64,000 nt of DNA from Micromonospora rhizosphaerae (lineage in GTDB: Bacteria; Actinomycetota; Actinomycetes; Mycobacteriales; Micromonosporaceae). Below, piece after piece: positions 15,627-25,010 of this stretch. The translations under genes and the position numbers were made by a program. The notes beneath the pieces were generated by a model that saw nothing but the letters and a program-made list of their open reading frames with translations, made no database searches and was not told the DNA's origin. The stretch lies in contig NZ_FMHV01000002.1 of the NCBI RefSeq assembly GCF_900091465.1, forward strand, positions 6,572,001-6,636,000, given 5' to 3'. Numbering within the stretch: the stretch's first letter is position 1; every line of letters starts with the position of its first letter.

Positions 15627-17069
15627 ATGGCACAGCGGGCGACGGCGCAGGTCGGCGTGACCGGGCTGGCGGTGATGGGTCGCAACCTGGCCCGGAACCT
15701 CGCCCGCAACGGCTTCACCGTGGCGGTGCACAACCGTTCGCCGGAACGCACCCGCCGCCTCATCGCCGAGCACGGCGGCGAGGGCACCTTCGTCCCGTCC
15801 GAGTCCCTCGGCGACTTCGTCGACTCGCTGGAGCGGCCCCGGGCGATCATCGTCATGGTCAAGGCGGGCGCGCCCACCGACGCCGTCGTCAACGAGCTGG
15901 TGCCCTTGCTGGAGCCGGGCGACATCGTGGTCGACTGCGGCAACGCGCACTTCGCCGCCACCCGGCGCCGGGAGGAGACGTTGCGCGGGCACGGCCTGCA
16001 CTTCGTCGGCACCGGCGTCTCCGGCGGCGAGGAGGGCGCGCTGCACGGCCCGAGCATCATGCCCGGCGGCTCCGCCGAGTCGTACGCGAGGCTCGGGCCG
16101 ATGTTCGAGAAGATCGCCGCGCAGGTGGACGGCACCCCCTGCTGCCGGCACATCGGCCCGGACGGCGCCGGCCACTTCGTCAAGATGGTGCACAACGGCA
16201 TCGAGTACGCCGACATGCAGCTCATCGCCGAGGCGTACGACCTGCTGCGGGCCGGGATGTCGGCGAGCCCGGCGGAGATCGCGGAGATCTTCCGCGAGTG
16301 GAACAGCGGCGAGCTGGAGTCCTTCCTCATCGAGATCACCGCGGACGTGCTGGCGCACACCGACGCCGCGACCGGCCGGCCCTTCGTCGACGTCGTGCTC
16401 GACCAGGCCGAGCAGAAGGGCACCGGGCGCTGGACCGTGCAGAACGCCCTCGACCTGGGCATCCCGATCACCGGCATCGCCGAGGCGACCTTTGCCCGGT
16501 CCCTCTCCGGCCATGCCGACCAGCGCGCCGCCGCCCGCCGGGCCTTCGCTGCCGCTAGCGAGAAGTGGCAGGTCGAGGAGCGGGGGACCTTCGTCGAGGA
16601 CGTGCGGCGCGCGCTGCTGGCCAGCAAGATCGTCGCGTACGCGCAGGGCTTCGACCACATCCGCGCGGGCAGCCGGGAGTACGACTGGAACATCGACCTC
16701 GGCGGCACCGCCACCATCTGGCGGGGCGGCTGCATCATCCGGGCCCGCTTCCTCGACCGGATCCGGGAGGCGTACGACGCCGAGCCGGAGCTGCCGACGC
16801 TGCTGGTGGCGCCGTGGTTCGCCGAGACGGTCAACGCCGGGGTGCCGGGCTGGCGGAAGGTGGTGGCCTACGCGGCCCGGGCCGGCGTGCCGACGCCGGC
16901 GTTCTCCTCCTCCCTGGCGTACTTCGACGCGCTGCGCGCGGAGCGCCTGCCGGCCGCGCTGATCCAGGCGCTGCGGGACGACTTCGGCGCGCACACCTAC
17001 CGCCGGGTCGACCGTGCGGGCTCCTTCCACACCCTCTGGGCCGGAGACCGCTCCGAGGTGGAGGCCTGA
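15627..17069 (+). CDS. gnd: 6-phosphogluconate dehydrogenase, decarboxylating
   Basis: Oxidises 6-phosphogluconate to ribulose-5-phosphate with CO2 release and NADPH formation, in the pentose phosphate pathway. 480 residues: N-terminal Rossmann motif GLAVMGRNLARNLARNGF with HNRSPERT, substrate loop GTGVSGGEEGALHGPSIMPGG, catalytic region GAGHFVKMVHNGIEYADMQ (Lys and Asn) and the C-terminal ALRDDFGAHTYRRVDRAGSFH tail. The length is that of the normal dimeric enzyme. ATG 15627 is preceded by GAGAGGTGG. The stop is 3 bp from the convergent pirin gene. Confidence 0.95.
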   Translation: MAQRATAQVGVTGLAVMGRNLARNLARNGFTVAVHNRSPERTRRLIAEHGGEGTFVPSESLGDFVDSLERPRAIIVMVKAGAPTDAVVNELVPLLEPGDIVVDCGNAHFAATRRREETLRGHGLHFVGTGVSGGEEGALHGPSIMPGGSAESYARLGPMFEKIAAQVDGTPCCRHIGPDGAGHFVKMVHNGIEYADMQLIAEAYDLLRAGMSASPAEIAEIFREWNSGELESFLIEITADVLAHTDAATGRPFVDVVLDQAEQKGTGRWTVQNALDLGIPITGIAEATFARSLSGHADQRAAARRAFAAASEKWQVEERGTFVEDVRRALLASKIVAYAQGFDHIRAGSREYDWNIDLGGTATIWRGGCIIRARFLDRIREAYDAEPELPTLLVAPWFAETVNAGVPGWRKVVAYAARAGVPTPAFSSSLAYFDALRAERLPAALIQALRDDFGAHTYRRVDRAGSFHTLWAGDRSEVEA

Positions 17070-17072
17070 CCT

Positions 17073-17840
17073 TCAGGCGAGGGTCGCGTGCATCTCCCAG
17101 ACCAGGATCTCCGCCGGCTCGCTGGCGGCCACCCGCTGGCCGCCGGTCATCGTGATCCGGGCGGCGTCACCCTCATCGAGCCGTCCGGTGCCCTCCAGCG
17201 TCACCGCGCCGGCTGGCACGTACAGGTGCAGGAAGGGCGCGTCCGGGAGGGTCACCTCGTCGCCCGCGCTGAGCCGGGCGGCGTGCAGGGTGGCGTACCG
17301 GTTGCGGATCCGGATCGCCGACGCGCCGTCGTACCGGTCCATGCCGGAGGCGACCGGGACCAGGCCGCCGCGGAGCAGCTCGTCGCCGATCTCCAGCTGT
17401 TCGTAGCCGGGCTCGATGCCCTCGGTGTCGGGGACGACCCACATCTGGACGAAGTGAACCGGCTCGTTGTGCGGGGCGGTGTCCTCCAGCCGCCACGAGT
17501 CGTTCTTCTCGGAGTGCAGGATGCCGGTGCCGGCGCTCATCCGCTGGGCGAGCCCCGGATAGATCACCCCGGAGTGGCCGGTGGAGTCCTGGTGCACCAG
17601 CGAGCCGCGCAGCACCCAGGTCACGATCTCCATGTCCTGGTGCGGGTGGGTCTCGAAGCCGGTGCCCGGGCGCACCACGTCGTCGTTGTTGACCAGCAGC
17701 AGCCCGTGATGGATGTTGGCCGGGTCGTAGTGCCGCGAAAACGAGAACGAGTGCTTCGAATCGAGCCAGGACAGCCGGGTTTTGAACCGGTCCTCGGCCC
17801 GGCGGACGTCCACGGCGGGCGTGGGTGCGACGGCCGTCAC
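17073..17840 (-). CDS. Pirin family protein
   Basis: A bicupin, 255 residues, possibly a quercetinase-like dioxygenase or a redox-sensing protein. The N-terminal cupin carries the metal ligands in FSRHYDPANIHHG, FETHPHQDMEIVTWVLRG and MSAGTGILHSEKN, that is three His and a Glu. The C-terminal cupin is degenerate. The GTG start overlaps the stop of the small gene upstream (GTGA), so the two are co-expressed. Substrate unknown. Confidence 0.9.
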   Translation of the reverse strand: MTAVAPTPAVDVRRAEDRFKTRLSWLDSKHSFSFSRHYDPANIHHGLLLVNNDDVVRPGTGFETHPHQDMEIVTWVLRGSLVHQDSTGHSGVIYPGLAQRMSAGTGILHSEKNDSWRLEDTAPHNEPVHFVQMWVVPDTEGIEPGYEQLEIGDELLRGGLVPVASGMDRYDGASAIRIRNRYATLHAARLSAGDEVTLPDAPFLHLYVPAGAVTLEGTGRLDEGDAARITMTGGQRVAASEPAEILVWEMHATLA

Positions 17841-18061
17841 CAGGCACGCTGCCCGGTCTCGGTGGGCGCCCAGGTCAGCGCCGGTTCGCCGGTGGCCCCC
17901 AGCTCGGCGATCTCGCCGGAACGCACGCTCGGGACGTGCCCGAACTCGGCGCAGTGCTGCTCGGCGATCTCCGCGCAGATCTCGGCGACCTGCTCACAGA
18001 TCGGGCTGCCGAGGTCGGCCGCGTTCAACGCCATGATCATCTTGTACCGGAGATCCCGCAT
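17837..18061 (-). CDS. Small conserved protein coupled to pirin
   Basis: 74 residues, MRDLRYKMIMALNAADLGSP and then a helical segment with two cysteines (ICEQVAEICAEIAEQHCAEFGH), ending ALTWAPTETGQRAW. No domain is recognised. ATG 18061 has a GGGGGTGGGG run upstream. Its stop overlaps the pirin start, which ties its expression to pirin. Confidence 0.62.
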   Translation of the reverse strand: MRDLRYKMIMALNAADLGSPICEQVAEICAEIAEQHCAEFGHVPSVRSGEIAELGATGEPALTWAPTETGQRAW

Positions 18062-18120
18062 CCCCACCCCCGTGGCGGGCGCGTCCCGGCGGCGCGCCCC
18101 TGCGTCGATCGTACGCGGGG

Positions 18121-18159
18121 GCGCCCCGCAGCCCGGCCCGAAAGCCGGATGCGGGGCGC
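18121..18159 (-). terminator. GC-rich hairpin downstream of the 61-aa gene
   Basis: GCGCCCCGCA (18121-18130) pairs with TGCGGGGCGC (18150-18159), and an inner CCGGC/GCCGG closes a six-base loop. It follows the minus-strand gene that ends at 18210 and precedes the start of the next minus-strand gene at 18061. Confidence 0.6.
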
Positions 18160-18209
18160 GGACCGCAGGCCCGGTCAGCGCCGCGACGCTGCGGCGCCGA
18201 CCGTCGTCG

Positions 18210-18395
18210 TCACCAGAACCGGCGACGCTTGGCCTTCTGCGGCCGCAGCATGTCGGCGCCCTTGCTGAGCAGTCGGCTCACCCCGGACGGGCCGCGACGG
18301 GCCTCGAGGGTGTGGCTGAGCCGACGCGCGCCGGCCGCGGCCAGCGGCACCGCGATCGCCATGACGGCCCACTGGGCAATCCGCTTCTGAATCAT
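18210..18395 (-). CDS. Small basic membrane-associated protein
   Basis: 61 residues: MIQKRIAQWAVMAIAVPLAAAGARR makes one hydrophobic helix, followed by a strongly basic tail ending QKAKRRRFW. ATG 18395 was chosen because GGAGG lies nine bases upstream; the GTG at 18404 is in frame. It follows uppS on the same strand with a gap of 67 bp. Function unknown. Confidence 0.6.
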   Translation of the reverse strand: MIQKRIAQWAVMAIAVPLAAAGARRLSHTLEARRGPSGVSRLLSKGADMLRPQKAKRRRFW

Positions 18396-18462
18396 CTGGG
18401 TCACCTCCGCATGTGTCTGCTGCCCGGATCGGTACCCAAAGTGACGCGTCGGTAAGCCCGGC

Positions 18463-19275
18463 TCAGATCTGCGGCGCCACCGGATTCGGCAGCGCCCCGC
18501 CGAATCGGCGGTCCCGCTGCGCGTACAGCTCGCAGGCGTACCACAGGTGGCGGCGGTCGAAGTCCGGCCAGAGCGTGTCGAGGAAGACCAGCTCGGCGTA
18601 CGCGCTCTGCCAGAGCAGGAAGTTGGAGGTGCGCTGCTCGCCGGAGGGGCGCAGGAAGAGGTCCACCTCGGGGACCTCGGGGTGGTAGAGGTACTTCGCG
18701 ACCGTCTTCTCGTTGACCCGGGACGGGTCGAGCCTGCCGGCGGCCACGTCGCGGGCGATCGCGGCCGCGGCGTCGGCGATCTCCGCCTGCCCGCCGTAGT
18801 TCACGCAGAACTGCAGGGTCAGCCTCGAGTTGCCCCGGGACATCTCCTCGGCGGTCTGCAGCTCGGAGATGACGCTCTTCCAGAGCCGCCCGGCCCGCCC
18901 CGACCAGACCACCCGGACGCCCAGGTCGACCAGCTGGTCCCGGCGGCGGCGGATGACGTCCCGGTTGAAGCCCATCAGGAAGCGGACCTCGTCCGGCGAG
19001 CGCCGCCAGTTCTCGGTGGAGAAGGCGTACGCCGAGAGGTAGGGAATGCCCAGCTCGATCGCGCCCTCGATGGTGTCGAAGAGGCTGTACTCCCCCTGCT
19101 CGTGACCCTTGGTGCGGGGCAGGCCGCGCTCCTTGGCCCACCGGCCGTTGCCGTCCATCACCACCGCGACGTGCTTCGGCAGCGCGTCGGCGGGCAGCGC
19201 CGGGGGCCGAGCACCCGACGGGTGCGGAGTCGGCGCCACCGGCTCACGCCGGCGCACCCTGGTCGATCGGATCAC
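18463..19275 (-). CDS. uppS: Isoprenyl (undecaprenyl/decaprenyl) diphosphate synthase
   Basis: A cis-prenyltransferase that builds the lipid carrier for cell-wall synthesis. 270 residues with the family motifs [49 protein letters not shown] and [23 protein letters not shown]. The GTG at 19275 overlaps the recO stop by 4 bp (GTGA). The recO-uppS order is normal in actinobacteria. The product chain length cannot be read from sequence. Confidence 0.94.
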   Translation of the reverse strand: MIRSTRVRRREPVAPTPHPSGARPPALPADALPKHVAVVMDGNGRWAKERGLPRTKGHEQGEYSLFDTIEGAIELGIPYLSAYAFSTENWRRSPDEVRFLMGFNRDVIRRRRDQLVDLGVRVVWSGRAGRLWKSVISELQTAEEMSRGNSRLTLQFCVNYGGQAEIADAAAAIARDVAAGRLDPSRVNEKTVAKYLYHPEVPEVDLFLRPSGEQRTSNFLLWQSAYAELVFLDTLWPDFDRRHLWYACELYAQRDRRFGGALPNPVAPQI

Positions 19276-20147
19276 TCGGTCTTCTCCCTGTTCGCACCGT
19301 CCGCGGCAGGCCCGACACCGGCTCGCGGCGGGACCACGCCGGGTCCGCCGCCGCCCGGCGGCGGAACCGCGCCGGCCGCCGGGCCACCCCGGTCGACCAG
19401 CGGCAGCGAGCGTAGCGCGCGCTCCAGGTGCCACTGCAGGTGCGCCGCGACCAGGCCGCTGCACTCCCGGCGTACGCCGGTCTCGGTGGCGTCGGCGAGC
19501 ACCCAGTCCCCGCTGGTGAGCGCGGACATCAGGTCGATGGTGGCCGGGGCGGGGTGGGCCGCGCCGGGCGGCCGGCAGTCCGGGCAGACCGCTCCCCCGG
19601 CCGGTACGGAGAACGCCCGGTGCCGCCCCGGCGTGCCGCAGACCGCGCAGGCGACGAGCGCCGGCGCCCAGCCGGCCAGCGCCATCCCGCGCAGCAGGTA
19701 CGCGTCGAGCACCAGCGTGGTGGCGTGGTCGCCCCGGGCCAGCGACTTGATCGCGCCGAGGGTGAGCTGGAACAGCCGCAGCGACGGCTCCCGCTCGACC
19801 GGAGTGAGCCGCTCGGCGGTCTCGGCGATCGCGCTGGCCGCGGTGTAGCGGGGGTAGTCGCCGAGGAACCGCTTGCCGTAGAGGTTGATCCCCTCGACCT
19901 GACTGATGGTGTGCAGGGAGCTGCCGTGGTTGCCCTTGGGGTCGCCGGCGAGCTGGAGGTCGACGTGGCCGAACGGCTCCAGCCGGGCACCGAACTTGCT
20001 GGTGGTGCGCCGGATCCCCCGGGCGACCGCGCGCAGCCGACCGTGCCGGCGGGTGAGCAGGGTGATGATCCGGTCGGACTCGCCGAGCTTCTGCACGCGC
20101 AGCACCACCGCGTCGTCGCGGTAGAGCTGTCGGCGGTACCCGGCCAT
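19272..20147 (-). CDS. recO: DNA repair protein RecO
   Basis: A recombination mediator that helps load RecA at gaps. The 291-residue protein starts with an OB-fold ([39 protein letters not shown]) and continues into a helical domain with a zinc-type cluster [25 protein letters not shown]. The C-terminus ends in a Pro/Gly-rich tail. A GAGGGAGAA site precedes the ATG. It is translationally coupled to uppS. Confidence 0.93.
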   Translation of the reverse strand: MAGYRRQLYRDDAVVLRVQKLGESDRIITLLTRRHGRLRAVARGIRRTTSKFGARLEPFGHVDLQLAGDPKGNHGSSLHTISQVEGINLYGKRFLGDYPRYTAASAIAETAERLTPVEREPSLRLFQLTLGAIKSLARGDHATTLVLDAYLLRGMALAGWAPALVACAVCGTPGRHRAFSVPAGGAVCPDCRPPGAAHPAPATIDLMSALTSGDWVLADATETGVRRECSGLVAAHLQWHLERALRSLPLVDRGGPAAGAVPPPGGGGPGVVPPRAGVGPAADGANREKTE

Positions 20148-20249
20148 CCGGTCATTCTCCCTCGGGGTGCGATCTCAGGGTCGGTTCGGGGTCCAGCGGC
20201 GGCGGAACCCCGATGTGCGGCGCCCGGGGTCGGCCGTAGCGTGCTGGCC

Positions 20250-21044
20250 ATGGCTCTGCACCCCACCGCAGTCACCACCCGGACAGGGATCGCCGTCGGC
20301 ACGGCTGCCACCCTGATTGTCCTCGCCGGGTGTGACACCCTCTCGTTCCGCCGGCTCGACTACGACAACACCGAGTCGGCCAAGATCACCCGGATCACCG
20401 TGCTGCCGGGCTCCGGCGACGTCGTGGTCCGCGCCGCCGGGACGGCCCCCCAGGTACGGATCAAGCGGATGGTCCGTTACCACGGCGACGAGCCCGACAC
20501 CCGGTACGAGATCAGGGGCGACGAGTTGGTCCTGGACACCGAGTGCGGCCCCGACTGCAGCGTGTCGTACGAGGTCATCGCGCCGGAGGGGGTCGCGGTG
20601 CGGGGCGAGACCGGCTCGGGCGACGTGGAGCTGACCCGGGTCGGCCCGGTGGAGATCAAGCTCGGCTCGGGTGACGTCACGGTCACCGGCGCCGCCGGCC
20701 CGGTACGCGCCGAGACCGGCTCCGGGAACATCGAGGTGGCCGACGTGGCCGGGACGGTCCACCTGCGCGCCTCCTCGGGCGACATCACGGGTCGCCGGAT
20801 CGGCGGTCAGGTGGACGCCGAGACCAGTTCCGGCAACGTCACGCTGGAGCTGGACCGGCCGGCGTCGGCCCGGGCGCACGCCTCAAGCGGGGACATCGAA
20901 CTGGCCGTGCCGGCCGGCCGGTACCGGGTCCGGTCGAGCACCGGCTCAGGTGACGCCGACCTGGGTGTGGCCGACGACCCGACCGCCTCGCTGCTGCTCG
21001 ACGTCGGCACCGGCAGCGGGAACGTGACGCTCACCCAGCGTTGA
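20250..21044 (+). CDS. Lipoprotein with a DUF4097-like beta-helix
   Basis: 264 residues. The signal peptide ends in LIVLAGC (lipid on Cys28). The rest is a repetitive beta structure: the pattern SGD/SGN-(hydrophobic) recurs about nine times (PGSGDVVV, TGSGDVEL, LGSGDVTV, TGSGNIEV, SSGDITG, SSGNVTL, SSGDIEL, TGSGDADL, TGSGNVTL), roughly every 19-20 residues. DUF4097/DUF4098 proteins have this build but no clear function. TAGCGT seven bases before the ATG indicates a leaderless message. The end overlaps the convergent acyltransferase by 14 bp. Confidence 0.85.
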   Translation: MALHPTAVTTRTGIAVGTAATLIVLAGCDTLSFRRLDYDNTESAKITRITVLPGSGDVVVRAAGTAPQVRIKRMVRYHGDEPDTRYEIRGDELVLDTECGPDCSVSYEVIAPEGVAVRGETGSGDVELTRVGPVEIKLGSGDVTVTGAAGPVRAETGSGNIEVADVAGTVHLRASSGDITGRRIGGQVDAETSSGNVTLELDRPASARAHASSGDIELAVPAGRYRVRSSTGSGDADLGVADDPTASLLLDVGTGSGNVTLTQR

Positions 21045-22158
21045 TCTCGGCGGTCGCCACCTTGGCCGGGCGGCGCGGCGCCGGGATCGCCCGCGTCGCC
21101 GCGCCGGCGGGCGCGGGGCCGGCCGGGGCGGCGGCCGCCCGGCCGGCCGGGGTCTTGCGGGCCCCGCCGGGGAGGAGCTCCGGCGGGCGGCGGGCCGCCA
21201 TGTCCTCGACCCAGCCGACCAGCATGGTCACCAGGCCCACCAGGCCGAAGACCAGTACCACCCGGATCGCCAGGCCGACCGGATCCTGGTGTGACCAGCC
21301 GACCACGTCGACCAGCGGGGTGAGCGCCACCACGAACGGCATGTGCCACAGGTAGACGGTGAGTGCCCGCCGGTTCAGCACGGTGACCGCCCGGCCGAGG
21401 ACGGGGTTCTGGTCCACCCAGGCGGCGCCGGCCGGCGCCCGGCCGATCACCAGCAGGATGAACGCGGCCGACCAGAGGGCGTTGCCGAGGTGGATGTCGT
21501 TGAGGTCGTAGCCGCGCGCGCCGGGGTGGGTGAGGATCCAGGACATCCCGGCCGCGCCGAGGACCAGCGCCGCCGGCACGAGCACCCGGTTGCCGAGCCG
21601 CCGCAGCAGGCCGTCGTGGTGCGCGAAGCCGAGCAGCCAGGCGCCGAAGTAGAGGCCGAACTCGCGCAGCACCGTCGGCGCGCCCGGCAGGATGCCGAAC
21701 TCGATCACGGCGAGCAGGGTGTACGGGGCGAGGAGGGTGGGCAGCGGGGCCCGCCGGAACAGCCGAAGGGCGAGCGGCGAGGCGAGGACGAACCACAGGT
21801 AGTCCCGCAGGTACCAGATGACGCTCAGCGCCAACGCTCCCCAGCCGTTGGCGGGCGGGTCGCTGACCGGGACTAGCCAGAGCAGCACCTTCGGGGTCAA
21901 CGGCAGCCCGGTGAGCAGCATGGCCGGTACGAAGACCGCCGCCAGCACCCAGAGCGACGGCAGCAGGCGGCGCAGGCGGCGCAGGACGGCCGGCGTGCCG
22001 GTGCGGTCGAGGGAGGCCGCCATCAGCGAGCCGGCAAGCGCGAACATCACCGACATGGCGGGGAAGATCAGGGTCAGCGCCGCCCAACCGGTGACGTGGT
22101 AGACGACGACTCGAACGATGGCCAGGAAACGGAGCAGGTCGAGGTATCGGTTTCGCAT
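21031..22158 (-). CDS. Acyltransferase 3 family membrane protein
   Basis: 375 residues with about ten transmembrane helices. It starts with NRYLDLLRFLAIVRVVVYHVTGW, where the Arg and His of the family's R-x10-H motif lie, and contains LSVIWYLRDYLWFVLASPL and RALTVYLWHMPFVVAL. Such proteins O-acylate sugars or glycolipids at the membrane. The C-terminal 60 residues are Pro/Ala-rich and cytoplasmic. The substrate is unknown. Confidence 0.85.
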   Translation of the reverse strand: MRNRYLDLLRFLAIVRVVVYHVTGWAALTLIFPAMSVMFALAGSLMAASLDRTGTPAVLRRLRRLLPSLWVLAAVFVPAMLLTGLPLTPKVLLWLVPVSDPPANGWGALALSVIWYLRDYLWFVLASPLALRLFRRAPLPTLLAPYTLLAVIEFGILPGAPTVLREFGLYFGAWLLGFAHHDGLLRRLGNRVLVPAALVLGAAGMSWILTHPGARGYDLNDIHLGNALWSAAFILLVIGRAPAGAAWVDQNPVLGRAVTVLNRRALTVYLWHMPFVVALTPLVDVVGWSHQDPVGLAIRVVLVFGLVGLVTMLVGWVEDMAARRPPELLPGGARKTPAGRAAAAPAGPAPAGAATRAIPAPRRPAKVATAEINAG

Positions 22159-22296
22159 CAGCCTGCATCTATGTCGGGAGCAGCGGCCTTCTTACCCTCC
22201 GATCCGGCCCGATCGACCGATGAGGCGGCCGGGGCGAAAAGTGAAACTTCCCATATTCCCGACCGATTCGGACCATCCGGGCCCGAAGAAACAGCG

Positions 22297-22327
22297 GGCC
22301 GCCGGCCCCATCCGGGAGCCGGCGGCC
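22297..22327 (-). terminator. Terminator after era
   Basis: GGCCGCCGGC (22297-22306) pairs with GCCGGCGGCC (22318-22327) around an 11-base loop, just past the stop of era. The rest of the 179-bp gap to the acyltransferase start is AT-richer and probably carries that gene's promoter. Confidence 0.65.
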
Positions 22328-22337
22328 GGACGTACGG

Positions 22338-23246
22338 TCAGAAGCCGAGCTTGCGCAACTGCTTCGGGTCGCGCTGCCAGTCCTTCGCCACCCGGACGTG
22401 CAGGTCGAGGTAGACCCGGGTGCCGAGCAGCTCCTCGATCTGCCGCCGGGCGTTGGTGCCCACCTGCTTGAGCCGGCTGGCCCGGTGACCGATCACGATC
22501 GCCTTCTGGCTTGGCCGCTCGACGTAGACGTCGGCGTAGATCTTCGTGAGCTGCCCCTCGGCGACCATCTCCTCCACCACCACGGCGATGGAGTGCGGCA
22601 GCTCCTCCCGGACCCCCTCCAGCGCAGACTCCCGGATCAGCTCGGCGACCAGCACCTGCTCCGGGTCGTCGGTGAGCATGTCGTCCGGGTAGAGCTGGGG
22701 CGACTCCGGCAGGTAGCCGGTCATCACGTCCACCAGGGTGTCCAGCTGGTGCCCGGAGACGGCGCTCACCGGCACCACGTCGGTGAACTCGCCCAGCTCG
22801 CTGACCGCGAGCAACTGCTCGGCCAGCCGCTTCTTGTCGACCAGATCGGTCTTGGTGACCACGGCCAGCACCGTCGCCTTCAGCGCGGCCAGCTCGCCGG
22901 TGATGAACCGGTCGCCCCGGCCGATCGGCTCGTCCGCCGGGATGCAGAGGCCGATCACGTCGACCTCGCTCCAGGTCTGCCGGACCAGGTCGTTGAGACG
23001 CTCGCCGAGCAGCGTCCGCGGACGGTGCAGGCCGGGGGTGTCGACCAGGACGAGCTGCGAGTCCGGGCGGTGCAGCACCGCGCGGATGACGTGCCGGGTG
23101 GTCTGCGGCTTGGTCGAGGTGATGGCGATCTTCGTGCCGACGATCGCGTTGGTCAGGGTGGACTTGCCGGCGTTCGGCCGCCCGACGAAACAGGCGAAAC
23201 CGGCCCGGTAGGGACGGGGCTCCTCCGGATCCCGGACGCCGGTCAT
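22338..23246 (-). CDS. era: GTPase Era
   Basis: Binds the 3' end of 16S rRNA and helps mature the 30S subunit. 302 residues: G1 GRPNAGKST, G2 region TSTKPQTTRHVIRA, G3 DTPGLHRP, G4 TKTD, G5 VSAVSG, then a C-terminal KH domain (GQLTKIYADVYVERPSQKAIVIGHRASRLKQVG). It is the last gene of a run phoH-ybeY-CNNM-deaminase-like-era in which stops and starts overlap or nearly touch. Confidence 0.96.
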   Translation of the reverse strand: MTGVRDPEEPRPYRAGFACFVGRPNAGKSTLTNAIVGTKIAITSTKPQTTRHVIRAVLHRPDSQLVLVDTPGLHRPRTLLGERLNDLVRQTWSEVDVIGLCIPADEPIGRGDRFITGELAALKATVLAVVTKTDLVDKKRLAEQLLAVSELGEFTDVVPVSAVSGHQLDTLVDVMTGYLPESPQLYPDDMLTDDPEQVLVAELIRESALEGVREELPHSIAVVVEEMVAEGQLTKIYADVYVERPSQKAIVIGHRASRLKQVGTNARRQIEELLGTRVYLDLHVRVAKDWQRDPKQLRKLGF

Positions 23247-23629
23247 TCGACCACCGTGCCAAGGACGGTGCCGTCCGGCGCGGCCACGTGGATCGGCGCG
23301 TCGACGGAGAGGTCGCGCACCGCGGCGTGCCCGGCGCCGTCGAGCGTCGAGGCCTCGGTCACCACCACGGCGGCCTCCAGCCGGCTCGCGCCGGCGGCCA
23401 CCGCCGAGGCGACCGCGAGCTGGAGCGCGGTCAACGTCAGCGAGGGCAGCGCGACGCTGGCCGCGGCGTACGTCCGGCCGTCCTGGTCGCGGACCGCCGC
23501 GCCCTCCACGGCGCCGACCCGGCCGCGCGCGCCCCGGGCCAGGATGACCAGCTTGCCGTCCTCGGCGCTCAGCTCGGCCGGGTCGGCCTGGGTGGGCCGG
23601 GCTGCGGGTACGGCGGGTGACTCAGGCAT
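23243..23629 (-). CDS. Cytidine deaminase-like protein without the catalytic motifs
   Basis: 128 residues. The pattern LSAEDGKLVILARGARGRVGAVEGAAVRDQDGRTYAAASVALPSLTLTALQLAVASAVAAGA follows cytidine deaminases, but the zinc-binding and proton-shuttle motifs (C/H-A-E and P-C-x2-C) are absent, with TALQLAVA in their place. It is therefore probably not a deaminase. Similar proteins occur at this place in other actinobacteria, between the CNNM protein and Era. It overlaps both neighbours by 4-8 bp. Confidence 0.75.
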   Translation of the reverse strand: MPESPAVPAARPTQADPAELSAEDGKLVILARGARGRVGAVEGAAVRDQDGRTYAAASVALPSLTLTALQLAVASAVAAGASRLEAAVVVTEASTLDGAGHAAVRDLSVDAPIHVAAPDGTVLGTVVE

Positions 23630-25010
23630 CGGCGGGTTGCCTCTCCTCGAATCGGGCGTGGTTGCTGCGGGACTCGACGTGCTCGCCGCGCCCCGCGCCG
23701 TCCTGCGCGTCGGTCGGCTCGATCCGGCTCACCAGCACAGTGTCGATCCGGTTGCGCCGGCCGGTGGTGCCTTCGGCGATCAGCCGGAGCCCGGACACCT
23801 CGGCTTTCGCCCCGGGGATCGGCACCCGGCCGAGCGACTGGGCGAGCAGACCGCCAACCGTCTCCACCTCGTCGGTGGGGAGTTCGGTGTCGAAGAGCTC
23901 GCCCAGATTCTCCACCGGGAGGCGGGCGGCGACCCGCACGGCCCCGTCCGTCAGGTGTTCGACCGGCGGACGCTCGACATCGTACTCGTCGGTGATCTCG
24001 CCGACGATCTCCTCGAGGATGTCCTCGATGGTGACCAGGCCGCCGGTACCGCCGTACTCGTCGACGACGATGACCAGGTGGTTGCGGGCGGCCTGCATCT
24101 CGGAGAGCAGGTCGTCGACCGGCTTGGACTCGGGCACGAAGGTCGCCGGGCGCATCAGCTCGGACACCGGGAGCTGATCGGCCTGCGGATCTCCGCCCCG
24201 GGTGCGTCGGATCAGGTCCTTGAGGTAGAGCACGCCCAGCACGTCGTCGACGCTCTCCCCGATCACCGGGATGCGAGAGAAGCCGGAGCGGAGGAAGAGC
24301 GCCAGCGCCTGGGAGAGCGTCTTGCCCTCCTCGATCCACACCATCTCGGTACGCGGCACCATCACCTCCCGGGCGATGGTGTCGCCGAGGGCGAAGACCG
24401 AGTGGATCATCTGCCGCTCGCCGTGCTCCACCACGCCGCGCTGCTCGGCCAGGTCGACCAGCTCGCGCAGCTCCACCTGGGTGGCGAACGGCCCCTCCCG
24501 GAAGCCGCGCCCCGGGGTGACCGCGTTGCCGATCAGGATCAGCAGCGAGGCGAGCGGGTTGAGCGCCCGGCCCAGCCAGCGGACCAGCGGCGCGACCGTA
24601 CGGCCCACCGCGTACGCGTGCTGCCGGCCGATGGTGCGCGGGGCGACGCCGACCACGACGAAGCTGACCACGGTCATCGCGCCGGCGGTGACCAGGGCGG
24701 CCCGCCAGCCGGCGCCGAAGGTGTCCACCGCGACCAGGGCGACCAGGGTGGTGGCGGTCAACTCGGCCAGCAGCCGGACCAGGAGCAGCAGGTTGAGGTG
24801 GCGGACCACGTCACCGGCGACCGCCTGGAGGGTACGCGCGCCACGCACCCCGTCCCGGGCCAGCTCGGCGGCCCGGGCCGGGGAGACGGCCGCCAGCGCC
24901 GCCTCGGTCATCGCGATGAGGCCGGCCAGCACCACCAGCCCCGCCGCGAAGACGATGAGCTGGAGGTCGGGCAGGCCGGCGGCGGCTCCGGCCGCCAGGG
25001 TGGTCATCAC
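23622..25010 (-). CDS. CNNM/HlyC-CorC family membrane protein
   Basis: 462 residues: an N-terminal DUF21 domain with four membrane segments (about 1-180), paired CBS domains ([20 protein letters not shown] and [23 protein letters not shown], about 200-330) and a C-terminal CorC_HlyC domain ([21 protein letters not shown]). Family members are linked to magnesium or cobalt efflux; haemolysin is a historical name. The start overlaps the end of ybeY by 4 bp. Confidence 0.92.
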   Translation of the reverse strand: MMTTLAAGAAAGLPDLQLIVFAAGLVVLAGLIAMTEAALAAVSPARAAELARDGVRGARTLQAVAGDVVRHLNLLLLVRLLAELTATTLVALVAVDTFGAGWRAALVTAGAMTVVSFVVVGVAPRTIGRQHAYAVGRTVAPLVRWLGRALNPLASLLILIGNAVTPGRGFREGPFATQVELRELVDLAEQRGVVEHGERQMIHSVFALGDTIAREVMVPRTEMVWIEEGKTLSQALALFLRSGFSRIPVIGESVDDVLGVLYLKDLIRRTRGGDPQADQLPVSELMRPATFVPESKPVDDLLSEMQAARNHLVIVVDEYGGTGGLVTIEDILEEIVGEITDEYDVERPPVEHLTDGAVRVAARLPVENLGELFDTELPTDEVETVGGLLAQSLGRVPIPGAKAEVSGLRLIAEGTTGRRNRIDTVLVSRIEPTDAQDGAGRGEHVESRSNHARFEERQPADA

